Below the pieces are notes generated by a model. It did no database searches. It saw only the letters and a list, made by a program, of their open reading frames with translations, and was not told where the DNA came from. A stretch of 5,203 nucleotides of DNA, taken from Candidatus Roizmanbacteria bacterium RIFCSPHIGHO2_01_FULL_39_8. Lineage in GTDB: Bacteria > Patescibacteriota > Microgenomatia > UBA1406 > GWC2-37-13. The DNA lies in contig MFZI01000005.1 in assembly GCA_001789355.1 (NCBI GenBank), positions 5,943 through 11,145 of the forward strand, in the 5' to 3' direction. This document shows, in pieces, positions 1-5,203 of this stretch; the stretch's first letter is position 1, and every line of letters starts with the position of its first letter. The position numbers and the translations under genes were made by a program.

Positions 1-272
1 TAGAACCATGGTATGAGGGAATACTTGGTAATTTTGGGGAGAAAGAGCAACTGAAGGCTTTTTGGGCCTGTATCAAGGCGGGAGCAGCCGGGCATTCTTA
101 CGGAGCGCACGGCATCTGGCAGATGGCCACTTACAAGGATAACTTTATGGGCCACTGGGGAAGATCCGACTGGAGAAAAGCCATAAACTATAAGGGAGCC
201 GAAGCCATCAGAAAGGCAAAAATAAAATTGACTAAAAATTGGCCTATAATAATGAAAAGCGATCTGGTATAA
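1..272 (+). CDS. DUF4038/apiosidase-like glycoside hydrolase, C-terminal end (5' partial)
   Basis: The first 272 bases are the 3' end of a gene whose start lies upstream of the window. The reading frame has complete codons from position 3 and stops at TAA 270-272, leaving 89 visible residues. The segment opens with EPWYEG and continues with AAGHSYGAHGIWQM. This pairing resembles the C-terminal half of the DUF4038 domain (apiosidase/GH140-like TIM barrels), where a Glu in an 'EP.YE' strand lies in the sugar-binding cleft and a 'GAAGHTYG..GIWQ' stretch follows. The role is therefore probably hydrolysis of a glycosidic bond; the substrate cannot be told from this fragment. The Pfam-style assignment is recalled from family motifs, not searched. 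Only 6 nt separate its stop from the next start codon, and the following genes include membrane glycosyltransferases, so a role in surface or extracellular glycan turnover is plausible. A signal peptide or any extra domains would be outside the window. Confidence 0.8.
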   Translation, partial: EPWYEGILGNFGEKEQLKAFWACIKAGAAGHSYGAHGIWQMATYKDNFMGHWGRSDWRKAINYKGAEAIRKAKIKLTKNWPIIMKSDLV

Positions 273-273
273 T
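265..273 (+). promoter_or_regulatory. Extended -10 promoter box, possibly giving a leaderless transcript
   Basis: TGGTATAAT is a perfect extended -10 element (TG-N-TATAAT). The hexamer at 268-273 ends 5 nt before the ATG at 279, so a start of transcription about 7 nt downstream would fall on or next to the initiation codon. No Shine-Dalgarno sequence is visible between the upstream stop and this ATG, which fits leaderless expression. No convincing -35 box lies 16-18 nt upstream, as is tolerated for extended -10 promoters. The box overlaps the last codons of the upstream gene, so chance occurrence in AT-rich DNA remains possible. Confidence 0.45.
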
Positions 274-278
274 TCAGT

Positions 279-1817
279 ATGAAAAATGCCCTAACGATAC
301 TGCTACTTTTGATTTTAGCAACAGGAGTTTATCTTACGACTATAAGAGGCACGATTGGTAATCCTGTAATAGGTAAAGATAGCGGACCTCTTGCCAAAGC
401 GACAGGGCCTTTTGAATCTTCGCATGAAAGAGCTCCTTACGCACTTCTTGTTTCTTTGGTTGAAAGTAAATCTCTCTCGCTGACAAGAACTCTCGTTAAT
501 TTTGCCTCACCCGATACAGTGTTTTCTAAGGATAAATTTTTCATCATTTTTCCACCCGGGATTTCATTTATTGCGATTCCCTTTTACGTTCTTGGGAAAT
601 TCTACAACGTCGCGCAGCTGGCTACGTTTGGCGGAATGATGATATTTGCCGTACTCAATCTTATATTTCTTTTTCTTATTTCAAATAAGATCTTTAAACT
701 CTCGACTTCAATATCGTTTATCTCGGCTTTAATTTTTGGCTTCGCAAGCACGTCTTTAAGCTATGCTACGAGTCTATACCAGCATCATCTGACAACATTT
801 CTCGTTCTTTCCTCTTTTTACGCAGCCTATATCTATAAATTCGGCAAAAGTTCACGTTGGTTAACAGGAATTTGGATATGGGCGAGTGTAGGTTTTTGTC
901 TTTGGATTGATTACCCGACTGTTCTTTTTATGATTCCTGTGGTTGTCTATATGTTTCTTAATTCGTTTAATTTTGAGGAGATAAAAGGAATATATAAAGT
1001 ATCGTTTTCGATTATCTTTTTACTGACAATGTCAGTTTTACTATTTATAACCGGGATCAACGGATATTATAATCAAAAGAATTTTGGGAGCTGGAAACAG
1101 ATAGCCCAGCTTTTACCAAGGTACGATTCAAGTAAAATAAAAAATTCCAAAGATAAAAAAAGCCTGCCGACAATTTCAAAAAGAGAGTTGAGTAAAAGTG
1201 TAAGCGGCGTTGCCCGCGAGGATAAAGTTGTAAATGGATTGTATATTTTATCAATTGCTCCTGACAAAGGATTATTTTTCTTTTCTCCCATTTATATTTT
1301 AGCAATACTTGGGATACTTCTGGCTATTAAAAAAAAGGAAAAATATATAGTTGAAATAGGCATTTTAGTGGCGATCTTTCTCGTTAATTTAATTTTTTTC
1401 AGCAGTTGGGGAGATCCCTGGGGTGGGTGGGCTTATGGTCCTCGTTATCTAGTTCCTTCCATGGCAATTCTCTCAATTTTTGTAGCTTACTGGGTTGAAA
1501 AGACAAAATATCAGATAGTCGGGAGGACGACAGCTTTCTTTCTAGCCGCCTATTCAGTATTTATTGCTATTTTGGGTGCGTATACGACAACCGCAACGCC
1601 GCCAAAAGTTGAGGCTGATTACTTAAAACTTAAATACGGATATTTTTTAAATTTAGACTTTTTTGAGCAAGGAAAGACAGGAAGTTTTATATTCAAAGAA
1701 TATCTGTCGAAATATATCACATTTCATGAATTTTTCTTAATAATCTTAGGTCTTCTTATTGTCATTTTCTATTTATTTTTATTTGTTCCTCCCCTTTTAG
1801 AGGAAAATACAGATTAA
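279..1817 (+). CDS. GT-C-type integral membrane glycosyltransferase (PMT/GT39-like), 512 aa
   Basis: This is a polytopic membrane protein of 512 residues with roughly ten or more hydrophobic segments: residues 4-22, 88-106, 117-135, 143-163, 170-186, 195-230 (probably two), 240-260, 330-350, 357-375, 390-405, 417-435 and 484-505. The fold and motifs suggest the GT-C superfamily, which moves a sugar from a polyprenyl-phosphate donor to an acceptor on the outer face of the membrane. Supporting motifs are an extracytoplasmic loop after the first helix (about 23-87) with SSHERAPYALLVSLVE, then KDKFFIIFPPG at 84-94 (like the 'DKaPG' motif of related transferases), LYQHHLT at 166-172, GLYILSIAPDKGLFFFSP at 320-337, and SSWGDPWGGWAYGPRYLVP at 375-393. 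The loop at about 262-320 is rich in Lys and Ser. I cannot identify the catalytic acid with certainty; E46, E50, D79 and D85 are candidates. The ATG at 279 is the natural start because a clear signal-anchor helix follows directly. Acceptor and donor are unknown. Confidence 0.75.
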   Translation: MKNALTILLLLILATGVYLTTIRGTIGNPVIGKDSGPLAKATGPFESSHERAPYALLVSLVESKSLSLTRTLVNFASPDTVFSKDKFFIIFPPGISFIAIPFYVLGKFYNVAQLATFGGMMIFAVLNLIFLFLISNKIFKLSTSISFISALIFGFASTSLSYATSLYQHHLTTFLVLSSFYAAYIYKFGKSSRWLTGIWIWASVGFCLWIDYPTVLFMIPVVVYMFLNSFNFEEIKGIYKVSFSIIFLLTMSVLLFITGINGYYNQKNFGSWKQIAQLLPRYDSSKIKNSKDKKSLPTISKRELSKSVSGVAREDKVVNGLYILSIAPDKGLFFFSPIYILAILGILLAIKKKEKYIVEIGILVAIFLVNLIFFSSWGDPWGGWAYGPRYLVPSMAILSIFVAYWVEKTKYQIVGRTTAFFLAAYSVFIAILGAYTTTATPPKVEADYLKLKYGYFLNLDFFEQGKTGSFIFKEYLSKYITFHEFFLIILGLLIVIFYLFLFVPPLLEENTD

Positions 1818-1820
1818 GTC

Positions 1821-1849
1821 TTGACTTATTACAACTTATGATATAAAAT
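1821..1849 (+). promoter_or_regulatory. Sigma70-type promoter of the ATPase gene
   Basis: TTGACT at 1821-1826 (5 of 6 matches to TTGACA) is followed after exactly 17 nt by TAAAAT at 1844-1849 (5 of 6 matches to TATAAT). The predicted transcription start is near 1856, giving a leader of about 26 nt before the ATG at 1882. This lies in the 64-nt spacer between the first glycosyltransferase and the ATPase genes. The spacing and position are good, but the AT-rich context makes partial -10 matches common (TATGAT at 1837 and TATAAA at 1842 also occur). Confidence 0.55.
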
Positions 1850-1881
1850 AGTACTTACTTGTTACATTATTTGCTACAAAT

Positions 1882-3195
1882 ATGGAGTTTAATCGAAAGA
1901 TAATAGGGTACCTGAAACAATGGAAAGAGAAAAAAAACAGAAAGCCTTTAATTGTCAGAGGAGCAAGACAGGTAGGTAAAACCTCCGCCATACTTCTTTT
2001 TGCTAAAAAACACTTTGATTATATTGTAAATATCAACCTGGAAAAAACAGAGCACAAACGGCTTTTTTCAAGGGAGAGCACGCGGGAAGAATTTGAAAAA
2101 ATAATAACAACATATTTTGATATTCCCCTTGTTGATGGTAAGACAATCCTTTTTATTGATGAAATTCAGGAGCTTCCATATATAATACGATTGCTTAGGT
2201 TTTTTTGGGAAGAGCGACCCGGACTTCATATTATTGCAGCCGGTTCGCTATTTGAGGTAAAGCTAATCCAACAAAATATTCCGCTTCCGGTAGGTAGAAT
2301 AGAGTTTGCTTTTCTTAATCCACTAAACTTCTTTGAATATCTTGAGGCAATGGGAGAAATCAATCTTTTGAAATATATTAACAATTTCAATTCTAAAGAA
2401 AAAATACCCGGAGGAATACATGATAAGCTTATAAATTTGTTTAACGAATATGTACTGGTAGGCGGTATGCCGGAAGCCGTAAAAGTATATGCGGCAACAA
2501 AAAACATTCAAGAAGTCAACAATATTTATTCTAATTTATTTACATCATTTAAGGATGATATTTATAAATATTCGTCACGAGCTTCAAGCAAATATTTAGA
2601 TTTTATTCTTGAACAGTCGCCGTTGTCTGCAGGACTGTCAATCACATACGAAAAATTCGCAGGATCAGATTATAAAAGCAGGGAACTGCATAATGCATTT
2701 GATACTTTAAGTCAGGCTATGCTTATATACCAAGTTAGAGCAACAAAGAGTCGTAGTCTGCCATTAATTCCAAATCAAAAAAAACCGCCAAAACTTCTTT
2801 TTCTGGATATTGGATTAGTAAATTTTCAAATGGGAATACAGACGGAGCTTTTGCAGCTAAAGGAATTGACCTCATTTTATCAAGGAAGAATTGCAGAGCA
2901 GGTAGTTGGACAAAATCTTTTGGCTTCTTTCGTATCTTCTCCTCCAAATCTTTTTTATTGGTACAAGGGGAAAGGATCGGAAGCAGAGGTCGATTTCAGT
3001 CTGGTGTATAAGTCTAAAATTATCGGAATAGAAGTCAAAAGCGGTAAGTCAGGCAGATTGAGGTCTATTTACGAATTTGAAAAACAAACACGTTCAAGTA
3101 AATTATTACGAATTTACAGTGGTGAATTTAATATAAATAAAAGCTTAATTTCCCTGCCGTTTTACCTTATGCCAAGATGGGAGGACTTTGTATGA
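1882..3195 (+). CDS. AAA_14/DUF4143-family ATPase with PD-(D/E)XK-like C-terminus, 437 aa
   Basis: The protein belongs to the widespread bacterial and archaeal ATPases annotated as 'ATP-binding protein, AAA_14 plus DUF4143'. The N-terminal P-loop domain shows Walker A GARQVGKT at 27-34, Walker B ILFIDEIQ at 89-96 with acidic D93/E94, and a sensor-like AAGS at 119-122, followed by the family's 'PVGRIEFAFLNPLNFFEYL' stretch at 136-154 and VLVGGMPEAV at 191-200. The DUF4143-like C-terminal part carries a complete PD-(D/E)XK-type pattern: E339 in GRIAEQ, D371 in EAEVDF, and E384/K386 in IEVKSG. The length is normal for the family and nothing is truncated. The biological role of the family is not established; links to DNA handling or to toxin-antitoxin-like behaviour have been suggested by annotation only. 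The gene has its own upstream promoter, no evident Shine-Dalgarno, and ends in an ATGA overlap with the next gene. It is the odd member of an otherwise glycan-related locus. Confidence 0.93.
   Translation: MEFNRKIIGYLKQWKEKKNRKPLIVRGARQVGKTSAILLFAKKHFDYIVNINLEKTEHKRLFSRESTREEFEKIITTYFDIPLVDGKTILFIDEIQELPYIIRLLRFFWEERPGLHIIAAGSLFEVKLIQQNIPLPVGRIEFAFLNPLNFFEYLEAMGEINLLKYINNFNSKEKIPGGIHDKLINLFNEYVLVGGMPEAVKVYAATKNIQEVNNIYSNLFTSFKDDIYKYSSRASSKYLDFILEQSPLSAGLSITYEKFAGSDYKSRELHNAFDTLSQAMLIYQVRATKSRSLPLIPNQKKPPKLLFLDIGLVNFQMGIQTELLQLKELTSFYQGRIAEQVVGQNLLASFVSSPPNLFYWYKGKGSEAEVDFSLVYKSKIIGIEVKSGKSGRLRSIYEFEKQTRSSKLLRIYSGEFNINKSLISLPFYLMPRWEDFV
3180..3184 (+). promoter_or_regulatory. Shine-Dalgarno site that fixes the start of the second glycosyltransferase
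   Basis: GGAGG (within GGGAGGA) lies inside the last codons of the ATPase gene, 7 nt before the ATG at 3192. This is ideal spacing and the strongest ribosome binding site in the window. It decides against the upstream in-frame ATG at 3177, whose second and third codons would themselves be the GGAGG sequence and which has no such site before it. Confidence 0.8.
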
Positions 3196-4778
3196 ACCTG
3201 AGCATTTCTATTCCAGAGAAAAAAATCAAGAAGATCTTGCAGTTTATTGACAGGATTAGATTGTTACGATTGACTATATTCGTCACAATTTTTTTGGCTA
3301 TCGTGTCGACTGCCATAGCTTTCAACAATGATTTGATCGTAGCTTATGGCGATGCGGAATCACATCTCAATATTGCAAAAAGAGTTATCCACGGCTTAAC
3401 CCCTGGTTTTGCACAGCTTGGAGGAATATGGCTTCCGATGCCTCATATTTTGATGATCCCGTTTGTCTATTTTGATTTTTTATGGAGGACCGGATTGGCG
3501 GGTTCAATCGTATCGGGCTTAACCTTTATAGTGAGTTCAATCTTTCTTTTTAAGCTGACTAAACTCCTTACCGGCAATAAATATGCCGCGTTTTTTAGTT
3601 CTCTGGTTTTTGTGCTCAATCCGAATATTCTCTACCTCCAATCTACGCCGATGACAGAGCTTCCCTTGGTGGCCTTTTTTATCTTGTCTTCCTATTTTTT
3701 CATTAAATATATCAGGGAAGAAAACGACATCTTGTCACTGTTGCTTTCGGCCTTTTTTGGCTTTTGCGCAGTGCTAACGCGCTATGATGGTTGGTTTTTG
3801 GTCCTTTTTGAGGCTCTGACAATCCTTTTGCTATATTTCCACAAAAAAGAAAGTTGGAGCAAGATTGAAGGCAAGTTGATCTTATTCTCAACGCTGGCTT
3901 TTTTTGGCGTTTTGATCTGGATGATGTGGGATTTGCTTATATTGGGAGATCCCTTTTACTTCACCAACAGCCAGTTTTCAGCCCGAACGCAACAGCAGAA
4001 CTGGCTGAGGCGGGGAGAACTTCCGGCTTATCACAACATTTTTTTGGCTTTTGCCTATTATTTAGTTACTTCGATGAGCAATACCGGAGTTATAGTCTTT
4101 GCGGCAGGGGTAATCGGGCTGATTTGGTATATAAAAAACAAGAAAGATTCACACAGGTTTTTTATCTTATTTATTCTTCTGGTTCCTTTTATTTTTAATG
4201 TTTTTACAATGTTTGTCGGCCAGTCGGTCATCTTTATACCTCATCTTACTCCTGTCAGCTTCGAATGGAGGCTTTTTAACGTTCGCTACGGAGTCTTGAT
4301 GATACCTGTATTATCGTTATTTTTTGCCTATGCTTTTTTTAAGGCAAAAGAGGCAGGATCAAAAGCTCTGGTGATTTTTTTGCTGATTTTACAGCTCGGA
4401 CTTTACGTCGTCGGATACTCAAAGATTATAACTTTAGCTGACGGAGTCGAAGGACTGTCAAGAGCCAGACGGCCTGACGCCGAGTATTGGATAAAGGAAC
4501 ATTATGACAATGGTTTGGTTCTGGTTGACGATTATGCGCGGACATTGAGTATAATACGAAGCGGAATACCGATGCAAAACATTATCTATATCGGAAACAA
4601 ACCATACTGGGAAGAATCGCTGGTTGCTCCGGAGAGATATGCAAGCTGGATTATCATGCAGAAGAACGACGACGTGTGGAAAGCTATCTATGATAAGCCG
4701 AACGTGCAAGACAGGCTTTTTAAGTATTTTCAGAAAACTTATACGTCGCCGCAAATTTTGATATTCAGAAGGATATAA
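3192..4778 (+). CDS. GT-C (GT39/PMT-like) membrane glycosyltransferase, 528 aa
   Basis: A second multi-pass membrane sugar transferase, counted here from the ATG at 3192, which overlaps the ATPase stop as ATGA and follows a GGAGG site; an in-frame ATG at 3177 would add five residues but is less likely. After a basic cytoplasmic N-terminus (1-25), helix 1 spans about 26-45. The first outer loop carries GDAESH at 53-58, with D54 the likely catalytic acid in the position of the GT-C 'DE/DD' motif, followed by AQLGGIWLPMPHILMIPFV at 74-92. Further family-like motifs are STPMTELPL (151-159), LTRYDGW (195-201) and FNVRYG (362-367). Membrane segments follow to about residue 408, and residues 420-528 form a soluble, presumably extracytoplasmic C-terminal domain. 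By family, it would transfer a sugar from a polyprenyl-phosphate carrier to a surface lipid, glycan or protein; substrate unknown. Its sequence differs clearly from that of the GT-C protein at 279-1817, so the two are not a recent duplication. Confidence 0.85.
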   Translation: MNLSISIPEKKIKKILQFIDRIRLLRLTIFVTIFLAIVSTAIAFNNDLIVAYGDAESHLNIAKRVIHGLTPGFAQLGGIWLPMPHILMIPFVYFDFLWRTGLAGSIVSGLTFIVSSIFLFKLTKLLTGNKYAAFFSSLVFVLNPNILYLQSTPMTELPLVAFFILSSYFFIKYIREENDILSLLLSAFFGFCAVLTRYDGWFLVLFEALTILLLYFHKKESWSKIEGKLILFSTLAFFGVLIWMMWDLLILGDPFYFTNSQFSARTQQQNWLRRGELPAYHNIFLAFAYYLVTSMSNTGVIVFAAGVIGLIWYIKNKKDSHRFFILFILLVPFIFNVFTMFVGQSVIFIPHLTPVSFEWRLFNVRYGVLMIPVLSLFFAYAFFKAKEAGSKALVIFLLILQLGLYVVGYSKIITLADGVEGLSRARRPDAEYWIKEHYDNGLVLVDDYARTLSIIRSGIPMQNIIYIGNKPYWEESLVAPERYASWIIMQKNDDVWKAIYDKPNVQDRLFKYFQKTYTSPQILIFRRI

Positions 4779-4779
4779 A

Positions 4780-4888
4780 CTCAAATCTCAAAGCTCAAAT
4801 GTCAAATCCACAACTTAAATCTAAAAACTAAAAAATATTTTCAGTTTTGAGTTTTGGTTTTGAGTTTTGACATTTTATATTTGAGATT
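4780..4888 (+). repeat. AT-rich imperfect palindrome built of CTCAAAT-like heptamers
   Basis: Nearly the whole spacer after the second glycosyltransferase is one large inverted repeat. Its ends are AATCTCAAA (4784-4792) and TTTGAGATT (4880-4888), which pair perfectly. The outer 24 nt of each arm (4784-4807 and 4865-4888) are complementary at 20 of 24 positions. The centre is the exact palindrome AAAATATTTT (4832-4841), and the arms are 53 and 52 nt long. The left arm reads as tandem 7-nt units from 4780: CTCAAAT, CTCAAAG, CTCAAAT, GTCAAAT, then degenerate copies; the right arm holds the complementary GAGTTTT/TTTTGAC units. The transcript could fold into a long hairpin and act as a terminator or mRNA 3' end, or the DNA may be a dispersed repeat of this genome. 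There is no classical GC-rich stem with a U tract. Strand is given as + only for convenience. Confidence 0.85.
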
Positions 4889-4896
4889 AACCAACC

Positions 4897-5203
4897 ATGA
4901 TTTTTTTAACGACATTGATAGCGTTTCTAACTTTAACCTTACCAGTAAACGCTCGTGAGAGGTTTTTTCAGGTTCAGTCTATCGACACCATGAAATTTTC
5001 GAGAGACGTGGCAAGAGAAAAACTTAAGGATTTATCATACGATCAAGAGATACAGACTCAAGTGAAGAATATCGCAAACACAGGAGCAACGCATGTTGCG
5101 ATAGCTACTCCCTACGATGAGGAATTCTTGCCTTTTTTAAAACGTTGGGTGAAGGCGGCTAGAGACAGCGAATTAAATGTCTGGTTTCGGGGGAATTTTT
5201 CAG
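4897..5203 (+). CDS. Secreted protein, probably TIM-barrel glycosidase-like (3' partial)
   Basis: An open frame runs from ATG 4897 to the window edge with 102 complete codons and no stop. Residues 1-19 form a signal peptide: a hydrophobic core (MIFLTTLIAFLTLTLP) and a cleavage-like VNA followed by RE, so the product is probably exported. The mature part begins with FFQVQSIDTMKFSRDVARE and continues with IANTGATHVAIATPYDEEF, then FLKRWVKAARDSELNVWFRGNFS. The strand-helix alternation with 'GATHVAI..PYD' and 'LNVWFRGNFS' resembles the first strands of (beta/alpha)8 glycoside hydrolase-like proteins, in which residues at strand ends bind sugar. That assignment is an inference from pattern; no catalytic residue can be named from this fragment. 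The start is supported by the signal peptide following at once, though no Shine-Dalgarno is visible before it. It lies just beyond the palindrome and may be a separate transcription unit. Its presence fits the glycan-related neighbourhood. Confidence 0.75.
   Translation, partial: MIFLTTLIAFLTLTLPVNARERFFQVQSIDTMKFSRDVAREKLKDLSYDQEIQTQVKNIANTGATHVAIATPYDEEFLPFLKRWVKAARDSELNVWFRGNFS

Noticed and set aside
228..250. TTGACT at 228 and TATAAT at 245 as a promoter for the first glycosyltransferase
   Set aside because: The spacer is only 11 nt, too short for sigma70; the extended -10 at 265-273 is better.
1329..1336. Run of eight A residues as a possible programmed frameshift site in the first glycosyltransferase
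   Set aside because: The frame continues intact into conserved motifs on both sides, and shifting gives no longer or more sensible product.
1859..1879. Weak inverted repeat TTGT...ACAA between promoter and start of the ATPase gene, as a possible operator
   Set aside because: Only about five of seven arm positions pair and the region is AT-rich with many short chance repeats.
2226..2511. Antisense open frames within the ATPase gene
   Set aside because: They overlap conserved ATPase coding sequence and their translations are low-complexity shadows of it.
3926..4198. 90-codon + strand open frame in another frame of the second glycosyltransferase
   Set aside because: The main frame carries continuous membrane segments here; the alternative has no motif and no ribosome site.
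4458..4784. 108-codon antisense open frame opposite the end of the second glycosyltransferase
   Set aside because: It lies entirely opposite a well-supported coding region, shows no recognisable domain, and has no ribosome binding site or promoter that I can support.
4867..4881. Perfect TTGACA inside the palindrome's right arm as a -35 box for the last gene
   Set aside because: No acceptable -10 hexamer lies 16-18 nt downstream; TATATT at 4876 is far too close to serve with it, and the TTGACA is part of the repeat pattern.

Overview
The window looks like part of a Candidate Phyla Radiation (Patescibacteria) genome, most likely Microgenomates-like. This is inferred from the moderately AT-rich, tightly packed genes, the mix of GT-C membrane glycosyltransferases with secreted glycosidase-like proteins, the AAA/DUF4143 ATPase, and an AT-rich palindrome built of CTCAAAT-like heptamers of a kind I associate with such genomes. 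No marker gene is present, so the placement is tentative. TGA serves as a normal stop codon (end of the ATPase gene), which argues against the CPR lineages that read TGA as glycine.

Layout, all genes on the + strand. (1) 1-272: 3' end of a DUF4038/apiosidase-like glycoside hydrolase. (2) 279-1817: a 512-residue multi-pass GT-C-type glycosyltransferase, preceded by an extended -10 box placed so that its mRNA may be leaderless. (3) 1818-1881: a short AT-rich spacer with a good sigma70-type promoter. (4) 1882-3195: an AAA_14/DUF4143 ATPase with a C-terminal PD-(D/E)XK-like motif. (5) 3192-4778: a second GT-C glycosyltransferase, joined to the ATPase gene by an ATGA overlap with a strong Shine-Dalgarno inside the ATPase 3' end. 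(6) 4779-4896: an intergenic spacer almost filled by a roughly 105-nt imperfect palindrome. (7) 4897-5203: 5' end of a secreted protein, probably a TIM-barrel glycosidase-like protein, cut by the window edge.

Four of the five genes fit cell-surface or extracellular carbohydrate work: two integral-membrane sugar transferases that would use lipid-linked donors, and two glycosidase-like proteins. The ATPase does not obviously belong to that theme. It has its own promoter and is translationally coupled to the second transferase, so it may be an accessory gene inserted into a glycan locus or may act with it. I see no mobile element, tRNA, rRNA, CRISPR array or defence cassette. The least explained items are the palindrome and the ATPase-glycosyltransferase coupling.
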